DNA from: Candidatus Nanopelagicales bacterium
GTDB lineage: Bacteria > Actinomycetota > Actinomycetes > S36-B12
Reading direction: 5' to 3'
Assembly: GCA_030836325.1 (NCBI GenBank)
Contig: JAURQC010000075.1
Location: 1-12,724, forward strand
DNA: 12,724 nt
The notes beneath the pieces are model-generated. The model worked only from the letters and a program-made list of their open reading frames with translations, was not told the origin of the DNA and made no database searches. Shown here piece by piece: positions 6,543 through 12,724 of the stretch (its first letter is position 1; each line of letters starts with the position of its first letter). The position numbers and the translations under genes were made by a program.

Positions 6543-7763
6543 CTAGGCGCGTCGCAGACCGGGAGTAAAACTCACCGGAATGGCCCGCCAGCCGGCATTC
6601 ACGCCGTGGCTGGCATAGGGCTCCAGATCCTCACGCACAACCTGGTAATCGGGCATTCGTGATAGAACAGACGAGATCATCACCTGAGACATAAGCCGGG
6701 CTAGGTGAGCTCCTGCGCACCGGTGTACCCCGGCTCCGAAGGCCAGATGCCGGTTCGGCCACCTATCCACATCGACTTGATCCGGATCGGCGAACTGTTC
6801 AGAGTCCCGATTCGCTGCGGCCCACGAGATCAGTACCCGATCCCCTGCATGCATTGGACACCCCGCAAGATCGTCGTCGGCGAGCACTGTGCGCGCGAGC
6901 GCCTGCGTCGGCGAGAAGGCCCGCAGGAATTCCTCCACTGCGCGCTCCATCGACTCCGGGTGGGCGATCAATCGGTCGCGTAATTCGCGGTCCTCGTCGA
7001 GGTACACCAACGTTTGTCCAACCAGGGAGGCCGTGGTGCCCACGCCGCCGGAGATGAGAAGTTCGACGATTGAGAAGACTTCGTCGTCGGTGAGCAGGCG
7101 TCCGTCAATGTCCGATCGCACCAGGTAGCTGATCATGTCCTCGCGCGGACTCTCCCGGCGTACCGCGATTGCTGCTTCAATTTGGGAGTTCATCCAGGGG
7201 AAATCGTTCGCCAGTGCGTCTGCGTAGCGATCGCTTCCTGGACCTTCGGCGATGACCGCGTGGTGCGCTCGCGAATACCGCGGCCAGTCCTCGACCGGCA
7301 ACCCGAGCCAATCGATCGTGACCGCAGCGGGAACACCAATCACCGTGGAGAAGTCCCCCCACCCGGCTTCGATCATTTCGTCGATGATCGAGTCGGTGAG
7401 TTCCTGCACCCGGTCACGCATCTGCACCACCGCGGCGGGAGTGAGCATGGGATTAAGGATCTTGCGGTACTCCCGGTGCTCGGGTGGATCGAGTTCGACG
7501 GGGATGTGCAGATGCACTGGAGCTTTAGGGATAGTGGTGGCCAGACCTTCGCCGCCCACACTTGAGCGAGCCGAGGAGTAGATCTCCGGATGCCGGGCAG
7601 CGTGGAACACCGCGTCGTAGGAGGTCGCGACGTAGTAGCCGCCATGGGCATCGGTTCGCACCACCGGTGCTAGTTCACGCAATCGCCGGTAAGACTCGAC
7701 GCGATCGGAGTTGTGTTCGGGCCCGTGATGATCGAAGTGGACTATCGGGCAGCCGTCGCTCAT
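6543..7763 (-). CDS. Cytochrome P450 monooxygenase
   Basis: This 406-residue soluble bacterial P450 binds haem through Cys349 in AFGAGVHRCAGAHL (341-354). Other marks are the C-helix PPEHREYRK with His96 and Arg100, the K-helix ExxR (Glu278 to Arg281 in EEFLR), DRW before the haem loop, and an I-helix segment SGGVGTTAS (238-246). In the I-helix the acidic residue normally before the Thr is Gly242 (codon GGC); the Thr (243) is kept. I prefer the ATG at 7763, with AAGGTGGG a few bases upstream, over the in-frame GTG at 7772, which lacks a properly spaced site. It would hydroxylate or otherwise oxidise the imported substrate using an external ferredoxin and reductase; none are encoded nearby. 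It is divergent from the LLM oxidoreductase and lies upstream of the importer operon in the same orientation, 140 bases away. Confidence 0.95.
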   Translation of the reverse strand: MSDGCPIVHFDHHGPEHNSDRVESYRRLRELAPVVRTDAHGGYYVATSYDAVFHAARHPEIYSSARSSVGGEGLATTIPKAPVHLHIPVELDPPEHREYRKILNPMLTPAAVVQMRDRVQELTDSIIDEMIEAGWGDFSTVIGVPAAVTIDWLGLPVEDWPRYSRAHHAVIAEGPGSDRYADALANDFPWMNSQIEAAIAVRRESPREDMISYLVRSDIDGRLLTDDEVFSIVELLISGGVGTTASLVGQTLVYLDEDRELRDRLIAHPESMERAVEEFLRAFSPTQALARTVLADDDLAGCPMHAGDRVLISWAAANRDSEQFADPDQVDVDRWPNRHLAFGAGVHRCAGAHLARLMSQVMISSVLSRMPDYQVVREDLEPYASHGVNAGWRAIPVSFTPGLRRA

Positions 7764-7789
7764 CGAACCCACCTTCGCCTATTGCTGCG

Positions 7790-7795
7790 TATGAT
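7790..7795 (+). promoter_or_regulatory. Possible -10 element of the LLM oxidoreductase operon
   Basis: TATGAT matches TATAAT at 5 of 6 positions and would give a leader of about 34 bases before ATG 7836. No good -35 is present 16-18 bases upstream. The whole divergent gap to the P450 is only 72 bases (7764-7835), so both genes' control elements must lie in it; I could not assign the P450 promoter. Confidence 0.3.
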
Positions 7796-7835
7796 CCACA
7801 TGGTAGACAACCGGCGGTCGTGAGGTGGGGCAAAC

Positions 7836-8885
7836 ATGGACGTAGGTCTCATCCTCGGTGATGTCCACCGCTCGGTCTCGCCGGCAGATCATCTTGACGG
7901 GCTACTGAGGCAAGTCGACGCTGCACAGCGCGCAGGCATCTCGTGGATCGTGATGGGCCACCATTATTTGTACGGCGAGTACCGCTGGCTGCAACCCATT
8001 CCCACCATGGCTCGGCTCGCACCCGAGCTCGACCCGAACGTGCGACTCGGCACATTCATCGTTCAGGTCCCGTTGTTGCATCCGGTGACTCTGGCCGAGG
8101 ATCTCGCCACCGCCGACCTACTCACCGGTGGTCGGCTCACGATCGGTCTGGGTGCTGGCTACCGACCAGACGAGTTCATCGCACTCGGGATCCCGTTCGA
8201 AGAGCGATTCGCGCGGTTCGAGGAAAGCGTTGAATTGATCCAGCGCCTATGGACCGAAGAGACGGTGACCCATCACGGTCGATTCTTCGATCTCGAGTCC
8301 GTCACCCCGCATATTTCTCCGCGGCAGCAACCACGCCCGCCGTTGTGGATCGGTGCGATGGGTCCTCAGGGGGTGCGTCGTGCTGCGCGCCTTGGTGATG
8401 CGTGGCCCATTACCCCCGAGGCGACTATCGATAAGGCCCGCAGTTTGCTTGCGGTGTATGAGGACGAACGCGACCAGCTCGGGCTGCCTCAGACTCTTCA
8501 TCCCATTCGACGTGAGATCGCAATCGGCAAGAACTACGACGACGCCTTCAACGCCTACGAGTCGATGGTCAAAGAGCGACTCCTCGCCTACGCCCAGCGA
8601 TCCCTGGCCACACGCAATGAAGAAGAGATCGCGAACGCTTTCCGCGAAGTTGCCGAAAGAGAAGCCTTTATCGGAACTCCTGATGACGTGGTAACCAAGG
8701 TCCAAGCGATGGCCACGCAATTACCCGTTGATCCCCTCATCATCCGAGCCCAGTGGCCGGGCATGACAGCCGACGATGTTGTCGCCTATCTCGACGAGCT
8801 CGGCCAACACGTCGTTCCGGCGCTGAAGGCGATCACGCCGGTCGACCGAGTCCAGCGCGCCAATGATGGAGCGGACGATCGATAG
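7836..8885 (+). CDS. LLM-class (luciferase-like) flavin/F420-dependent oxidoreductase
   Basis: This 349-residue TIM-barrel protein of the bacterial luciferase-like superfamily starts at ATG 7836, with GAGGTGGGG 5 bases upstream. Characteristic segments are the N-terminal strand MDVGLILGDV, HPVTLAEDLATADLLTGGRL (82-101) running into GLGAGYRPDEF (104-114), then PPLWIGAMGPQGVRRAARLG (168-187). The C-terminal part carries FIGTPDDVVTKVQ, usual for family members. Such enzymes use FMNH2 or F420 to oxidise, reduce or monooxygenate diverse substrates; in actinobacteria many are F420-dependent. Cofactor and substrate cannot be fixed here. It heads a rightward operon and its end overlaps the MFS gene by 23 bases, so the two are probably translated together. 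Confidence 0.88.
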   Translation: MDVGLILGDVHRSVSPADHLDGLLRQVDAAQRAGISWIVMGHHYLYGEYRWLQPIPTMARLAPELDPNVRLGTFIVQVPLLHPVTLAEDLATADLLTGGRLTIGLGAGYRPDEFIALGIPFEERFARFEESVELIQRLWTEETVTHHGRFFDLESVTPHISPRQQPRPPLWIGAMGPQGVRRAARLGDAWPITPEATIDKARSLLAVYEDERDQLGLPQTLHPIRREIAIGKNYDDAFNAYESMVKERLLAYAQRSLATRNEEEIANAFREVAEREAFIGTPDDVVTKVQAMATQLPVDPLIIRAQWPGMTADDVVAYLDELGQHVVPALKAITPVDRVQRANDGADDR

Positions 8886-10137
8886 TCCCGAGCCGCCCCT
8901 CGAACCCAGAGCAATTCATCCTCAGGCCTGGTGGCGCGCCCTGCACGTGCGCAACTTCCAGAAGGTCTGGACGGTCGCAACCTCAGCGCACTTCGGCTAC
9001 TGGTTCTCCAGCATCGCCTTCCAGTGGATCGTCGCCCAGGCAACGGGCAACAACGCAGTCGTACTCGGGTTCTTGTACTTCGTGATGCTCGTTCCGATCC
9101 TGCTGCTCTCTGTTCCTGCGGGTCTGCTAGCCGATCGATACGACCGTCGCAAGATCGTCGTCATTTGCCAGGCGGGGATCGTCGTCATCAGCGTGACGAC
9201 TGCGGCTTTGATCCACTGGGGCCCACCACCGCTGCCGGTGTTGTTGCTGTGCGGATTTGCCGTCGGTACTGCGCACAGCATCGCAACGCCTTCTTACACA
9301 TCACTCGTTGCGAATTCGGTCAGCCGAAGCGACCTGCCCAGTGCGGTTCCACTCCAAGCCATCGGCATGAACCTCGCGCGAATCCTCGGACCCGTAGCTG
9401 CGGGCGCCATCATCTACATCGGCGGCACAGCGGAGTCATTGCTTGTCTACGGGCTCTTCGGGCTACTAGGGCTGGTCGTCATTCTTCGAGTCCCCCGACT
9501 CCAGCAGCACGCAGCCGACACCACCGCGACATCGATCATCCGACAGATCCGATCGGGATTCGGTCACGCGCGCGGCCACCCTCCGGCCGCTCTTGCGCTC
9601 GCAATAGTGGCCATGTGCTCCCTCTTTGCTGCGTCCTACCTTGCCCAACTTCCGGTTCTCGCAGCAAACTCTACGGACGTCACCGGCGCCTTTGTTCTGC
9701 TGACATCTGCCGGCGGCATCGGCTCACTGATCGGCGTACTGCTGGTTGCCGTGCGCTCGTGGAGTTCACCGTCCGTGACACCGGCGGCAGTGATGCTCCT
9801 GGTTATGGGCGTCGTGGTCGCGATGTTGGGCTATGGGCCTGCACTTGGCTACGAGATGGTGCTGATCGCGATCGCCGGCGGTCTGCAGTTCGCGATCATG
9901 ACCACCTGCAACCGGGTGATCCAACAGGTCGTCGAGGACAGCCATCGCGGGCGGGTCATGAGTTTGTACGCCATCGTCTGGGGCGGTTTCCTCCCCCTAG
10001 GTGGACTATGGCTCGGGCTGTTGATCGGTGGAGTCGGACTCACCTGGGCCTTCACCATCAATGGCGTGATCACGGTGGCGTTCGCCATCTGGGCACTACG
10101 TCCCGGAGCCCGGCGCACGGGGGTCTCGGCCTTCTGA
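8863..10137 (+). CDS. MFS transporter, MFS_3/EntS-like
   Basis: This 424-residue membrane protein has roughly twelve hydrophobic segments and a hydrophilic 30-residue N-terminus. The MFS motif A appears as GLLADRYDRRK (87-97) between helices 2 and 3. The segment RNFQKVWTVATSAHFGYWFS with FQWIVAQATGNNAVVLG after it, and the central loop near 205-225, fit the MFS_3 group that includes the enterobactin exporter EntS. The start is ATG at 8863 (a second ATG follows at 8866), inside the end of the LLM gene. A role exporting or importing a pathway compound or toxic intermediate is likely from context but not proven. The next gene begins 52 bases downstream with no hairpin between, so it belongs to the same rightward operon. 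Confidence 0.87.
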   Translation: MMERTIDSPEPPLEPRAIHPQAWWRALHVRNFQKVWTVATSAHFGYWFSSIAFQWIVAQATGNNAVVLGFLYFVMLVPILLLSVPAGLLADRYDRRKIVVICQAGIVVISVTTAALIHWGPPPLPVLLLCGFAVGTAHSIATPSYTSLVANSVSRSDLPSAVPLQAIGMNLARILGPVAAGAIIYIGGTAESLLVYGLFGLLGLVVILRVPRLQQHAADTTATSIIRQIRSGFGHARGHPPAALALAIVAMCSLFAASYLAQLPVLAANSTDVTGAFVLLTSAGGIGSLIGVLLVAVRSWSSPSVTPAAVMLLVMGVVVAMLGYGPALGYEMVLIAIAGGLQFAIMTTCNRVIQQVVEDSHRGRVMSLYAIVWGGFLPLGGLWLGLLIGGVGLTWAFTINGVITVAFAIWALRPGARRTGVSAF

Positions 10138-10189
10138 CGCATCGGGGTTGGTCAGACAACTTCTGGAAACCCTTCACGAATCCAGGATC

Positions 10190-11068
10190 ATGAATATCAT
10201 TGATTCTGTGACTGAGTCTTGCGATTTGGGCGTCGTAGGCGCCGGAACCATGGGGATCGGTATCGCGCAGGTGGCAGCTCAGCGCGGCATCGAATGCACC
10301 GTCCTGGAGTCAGACTCCGCTGCGCGTGATCGCGCTCAGGCTCGCCTAGCAGCGGCACTGGCTAAAGCACATGAGCGCGGGAAACTCGATGTCTCTGTCG
10401 AGGAAGCACAGGCCCGAGTCGGATGGACCGATGACATCACCGATCTGGCAGATGCATCACTCATCATCGAGGCAATCCCGGAGATTAAGGACGCCAAGAT
10501 CGCGCTGTTTAGCGCGCTCGACGATGTGTGCTCGCAGGAGACGATCCTCGCCTCCAACACTTCCTCGATACCGATCGCCGCACTCGCGAGTGCCACCAAC
10601 CGGCCGCACCAGGTAGTCGGTCTGCACTTTTTCAACCCGGTGCCAGCGATGCCTCTCGTCGAAGTAATCCCCTCGCTGACGACCAACGAGCAGACCGTGT
10701 CTAAGGCCGATGTGTTTGTGCGCGAACGTCTCGGCAAACAAACGATCCGCGCAAAGGACCAAGCCGGATTCGTAGTGAATGCCATCTTGGTTCCCTACTT
10801 GCTGAGCGCTATTCGTTCACTGGAAAACGCGGTTGCGTCGGCTGAGGACATCGACGCCGGAATGGTCGGTGGCTGCGCAATGCCCATGGGTCCACTCGCG
10901 CTGTGCGACATGATCGGTCTGGACACGATGTTGTTCGTCGCCGACAGCCTGCACGAGGAATACCAGGACGCAGCAACGGTTGCGCCCTCGCTCCTACGTC
11001 GCCACGTCGACGCCGGCTGGCTGGGCAGGAAGTCAGGGCGCGGCTTCTACGACTACTCGAACCGCTAG
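10190..11068 (+). CDS. 3-hydroxyacyl-CoA dehydrogenase (3-hydroxybutyryl-CoA dehydrogenase type)
   Basis: This 292-residue NAD(P)-dependent enzyme oxidises a 3-hydroxyacyl-CoA to the 3-ketoacyl-CoA, the third step of beta-oxidation. The Rossmann motif GAGTMG is at 17-22. Catalytic positions can be matched by spacing to the human enzyme: Ser125 in ASNTSS, His146 in LHFFNP, Glu158 in LVEVI and Asn197 in GFVVNAIL. The C-terminal helical domain includes GGCAMPMGPLALCDMIGLD and ends GRKSGRGFYDYS, as in the family. I chose ATG 10190, which puts the Rossmann strand about 12 residues in; its Shine-Dalgarno (CAGGA) is weak and close. An in-frame TTG at 10148 is less likely. It is followed 14 bases later by the thiolase, its natural partner. 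Confidence 0.92.
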   Translation: MNIIDSVTESCDLGVVGAGTMGIGIAQVAAQRGIECTVLESDSAARDRAQARLAAALAKAHERGKLDVSVEEAQARVGWTDDITDLADASLIIEAIPEIKDAKIALFSALDDVCSQETILASNTSSIPIAALASATNRPHQVVGLHFFNPVPAMPLVEVIPSLTTNEQTVSKADVFVRERLGKQTIRAKDQAGFVVNAILVPYLLSAIRSLENAVASAEDIDAGMVGGCAMPMGPLALCDMIGLDTMLFVADSLHEEYQDAATVAPSLLRRHVDAGWLGRKSGRGFYDYSNR

Positions 11069-11082
11069 GCGAAGGGCTGACC

Positions 11083-12264
11083 ATGGAAGACCGGATCGTC
11101 ATCGTTGGAAGCGCTCGAACGCCTATCGGTGGATACGGCGGCGGACTATCCAGCGTGCCGACACATCGTCTCGGCAGTATCGCTGCACAAGCGGCAATTA
11201 GCCGCAGCGGACTGGAACCCGACGACGTCGACACCGTGATCATGGGCTGCATCGGTCAGGTAGGCCCGCAGGCGTACAACGCTCGTCTTGTGTCCGTTGA
11301 CGCCGGGATCCCGAAGTCGTCGAACGCCTACAACGTCAACCGACTTTGCGGGAGTGGTCTTCAAGCGATCCTTTCTGCGGCCATGGAACTGCAAACGCGG
11401 AATTCAGACATCGTCGTAGCTGGCGGTAACGAGAACATGAGCGCGATGCCCTACCTGGCTCCGCAGGAACGTGAAGGAAAGAAGCTCGGCAATCGAACGT
11501 TGGTCGACGGCACACTTGCGATGCTCACCGATCCATGGAACGACTACCTCATGGGCATGACGGCCGAGAACGTCGCTCGCGAGTACTCGATCGCACGAGA
11601 TGATCAGGATGCCTGGGCTGCGCAAAGCCAGCAGCGCACAGCAACTGCGCTAGCGGCCGACGCCTTCGTTGAGGAGATCACACCGGTCGAGGTCGCTGGC
11701 CGAAAGGGTGCCGTCAGTGTGCTCGACTCTGACGAACACCCTCGGCCTGACACCACTGAGGAAGTTCTCGCCAACCTCCGGCCGTCCTTTCATGCCGACG
11801 GAACCGTAACTGCAGGCAACTCCTCGGGCATCAACGACGCAGGATCAGCCACCGTGGTCATGCGCGAGTCCGATGCACGGGCACGCGGCCTCAAGCCGAT
11901 AGCCAGACTCGTGGACTGGGCAGCGGCCGGTTGCGACCCAGCGCTCATGGGATACGCGCCCGTGCATGCAATCCCCAAGGCGCTCGAGCGTGCGGGGATG
12001 AGCATCGGTGACATCGACGTGGTCGAGTTGAACGAGGCTTTTGCCGCGCAGGTGGTCGCAGTGATTCGCGATGCGAACCTCGACCCAGATCGAACCAACC
12101 CGAATGGAGGGGCGATCGCCCTCGGCCATCCCGTGGGGGCCACCGGCACCATTTTGACCACCAAGCTCATCCACGACCTGCATCGTCGAGATCTGCAAAC
12201 CGGGATGGTCACAATGTGCATCGGTGGTGGGCAAGCACTCGCCGCCATTTTCGAACGCATGTGA
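11083..12264 (+). CDS. Acetyl-CoA acyltransferase/acetyltransferase (thiolase)
   Basis: This 393-residue cytoplasmic enzyme cleaves a 3-ketoacyl-CoA with CoA, releasing acetyl-CoA, or runs the reverse condensation. All catalytic features are visible: nucleophilic Cys89 in NRLCGSGLQA, NEAF (317-320), His349 in GGAIALGHPVGATG and Cys379 in MCIGGGQA, matching the classic Cys89/His348/Cys378 arrangement almost exactly in number. The N-terminus VIVGSARTPIGGYGG is standard. The ATG at 11083 is preceded by GAAGGG; frames extending further upstream only overlap the dehydrogenase. Its pairing with the dehydrogenase 14 bases upstream indicates completion of beta-oxidation of the substrate's acyl-CoA. 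Chain-length preference cannot be read from the sequence. Confidence 0.95.
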   Translation: MEDRIVIVGSARTPIGGYGGGLSSVPTHRLGSIAAQAAISRSGLEPDDVDTVIMGCIGQVGPQAYNARLVSVDAGIPKSSNAYNVNRLCGSGLQAILSAAMELQTRNSDIVVAGGNENMSAMPYLAPQEREGKKLGNRTLVDGTLAMLTDPWNDYLMGMTAENVAREYSIARDDQDAWAAQSQQRTATALAADAFVEEITPVEVAGRKGAVSVLDSDEHPRPDTTEEVLANLRPSFHADGTVTAGNSSGINDAGSATVVMRESDARARGLKPIARLVDWAAAGCDPALMGYAPVHAIPKALERAGMSIGDIDVVELNEAFAAQVVAVIRDANLDPDRTNPNGGAIALGHPVGATGTILTTKLIHDLHRRDLQTGMVTMCIGGGQALAAIFERM

Positions 12265-12299
12265 GGACAAAGGAAAGCAAAGCGAACACGGAGGAACCA

Positions 12300-12602
12300 A
12301 TGTCTCGACCACACGACGGAAGTGATCTGCTTCTCGCGCCCGTCGCCCTTGAGGTCGACGCACGAATCCAAGAACTCGCAGGCACGGATAGCGACGCCCT
12401 GCGTTTTCGGGTCGCCCTCGAAGGAAACGTCGATCTGTCCAACCCCGCGATGATCGTCGATGGCGTGATCGAGGCCTGTACGAACGGCATCGACATGCAC
12501 CACTGGGAGGCAACCATCGATGCACGAGGACTTCGAATCTCGCACGCCGATCACACGATCGTGCTGGGCCTTCCCGCCAACGTCACCGAATTACTCTCCT
12601 AG
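12300..12602 (+). CDS. Hypothetical protein, 100 residues
   Basis: I do not recognise this protein. It begins at ATG 12300, with a good GGAGG site (12290-12294) 5 bases upstream and 35 bases after the thiolase stop, which makes it the likely last gene of the rightward operon. A longer frame from 12216 lies inside the thiolase and lacks such a site. The product is acidic, soluble, without signal peptide or membrane segments, and alternates short hydrophobic strands (RFRVALEGNVDLS, ATIDARGLRISHADHTIVLGLP) with a helix-like middle, suggesting a small alpha/beta fold. It may be a conserved small actinobacterial protein unrelated to the pathway. Its TAG stop lies over the T-rich tail of the SRP RNA terminator on the other strand. 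Confidence 0.75.
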   Translation: MSRPHDGSDLLLAPVALEVDARIQELAGTDSDALRFRVALEGNVDLSNPAMIVDGVIEACTNGIDMHHWEATIDARGLRISHADHTIVLGLPANVTELLS

Positions 12603-12617
12603 AAAAGGGACCCCCCG
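12601..12617 (-). terminator. 3' end and T-run of the SRP RNA gene
   Basis: The closing helix strand CGGGGGGTC is followed on the minus strand by CC and TTTTCT (down to 12601). The SRP RNA's own long helix plus this short T-run fits intrinsic termination. The run overlaps the stop codon of the convergent 100-residue gene. Confidence 0.6.
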
Positions 12618-12697
12618 CGCACCTGACAGAGCCCGCCTACCCTTGCTGCCTTCCGGCCCTGGGGGGGTTGAGCGAGGTGACACCGCACGGGGGGTCA
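12607..12697 (-). ncRNA. ffs: Signal recognition particle RNA (4.5S, small bacterial type)
   Basis: Read on the minus strand, the core GGGCCGGAAGGCAGCAAGGG has the GGAA tetraloop and the asymmetric/symmetric internal loops that bind the Ffh M domain. The two ends close the hairpin: GACCCCCCG at the 5' end (12696-12688) pairs with CGGGGGGTC at the 3' end (12617-12609). The length of about 90 bases is that of the small bacterial SRP RNA. The RNA works with Ffh in co-translational targeting of membrane proteins and is unrelated to the catabolic genes. A TTTTCT run (12606-12601) follows the closing helix and serves as terminator. Exact ends are estimated to within a few bases. Confidence 0.93.
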
Positions 12698-12703
12698 CTT
12701 CCA

Positions 12704-12709
12704 AGCGTA
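12704..12709 (-). promoter_or_regulatory. Candidate -10 element of the SRP RNA gene
   Basis: TACGCT on the minus strand lies 7 bases before the predicted RNA 5' end (about 12697-12696) and matches TATAAT at 3 of 6 positions. The -35 would fall at or beyond the right edge of the window and cannot be judged. Confidence 0.4.
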
Positions 12710-12724
12710 CGGGGCCACGCACAG

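Noticed and set aside
7782..7809. TTGCTG-N16-TAGACA as a promoter for the LLM oxidoreductase gene.
   Set aside because: Each hexamer matches consensus at only 3 of 6 positions; TATGAT at 7790 is a better -10 by itself.
10148..10189. An upstream TTG start for the 3-hydroxyacyl-CoA dehydrogenase.
   Set aside because: It would add 14 non-family residues before the Rossmann strand and has no well-spaced ribosome binding site.
8931..10193. A 420-codon frame overlapping the MFS gene on the same strand.
   Set aside because: It is very rich in Arg, Ser, Pro and Cys without hydrophobic segments; the other frame encodes an unmistakable MFS protein.

Overview
The window looks like an actinobacterial (Actinomycetota) catabolic locus. 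By eye the GC content is high, around 58-60%. Several starts are GTG, genes have strong GGAGG-type ribosome binding sites, the solute-binding lipoprotein has a typical actinobacterial signal peptide (LAAC followed by a Ser/Gly/acidic linker), there is an F420-type luciferase-like oxidoreductase, and the small SRP RNA carries the GGGCCGGAAGGCAGCAAGGGT core typical of the phylum. The genus cannot be fixed from the sequence.

Layout, left to right. Positions 1-724 (minus) hold an incomplete crotonase-fold enzyme of the DHNA-CoA synthase/BadI-like group, divergent from a FadR-type GntR regulator (869-1639, plus). The regulator converges on a five-gene leftward ABC importer operon, read from right to left as substrate-binding lipoprotein (5122-6402), permeases livH (4104-5000) and livM (3181-4107), and ATPases livG (2402-3184) and livF (1693-2409). 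The four downstream cistrons overlap by 4-8 bases. They are separated from the binding-protein gene by a very strong hairpin with a UUCG loop. The operon has a recognisable sigma-70-type promoter, with a perfect 10+10 inverted repeat over the predicted transcription start. Next come a leftward cytochrome P450 (6543-7763) and, divergent from it, a rightward string: luciferase-like oxidoreductase (7836-8885), MFS transporter (8863-10137), 3-hydroxyacyl-CoA dehydrogenase (10190-11068), thiolase (11083-12264) and a 100-residue protein I do not recognise (12300-12602). The right edge carries the SRP 4.5S RNA gene on the minus strand, ending head-on against the small gene.

Taken together this reads as an uptake-and-degradation island for an organic acid or another hydrophobic carbon source. 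A Liv-type (HAAT) importer brings the compound in, and a P450 and a flavin/F420-type oxidoreductase probably modify it. A crotonase that may open a ring, plus a 3-hydroxyacyl-CoA dehydrogenase and a thiolase, would carry the CoA ester through beta-oxidation, under a FadR-type, acyl-CoA-style regulator. No CoA ligase or acyl-CoA dehydrogenase is in the window, so the pathway is incomplete here and the substrate is an open inference. No mobile element, tRNA or CRISPR array was seen. The most checkable observations are the operator-like palindrome at the importer promoter (its core ATTC-N4-GAAT recurs at the regulator/crotonase intergenic region), the UUCG hairpin inside the operon, a suspicious 29-base in-frame repeat in the crotonase at the window edge, and a P450 whose I-helix lacks the usual acidic residue.
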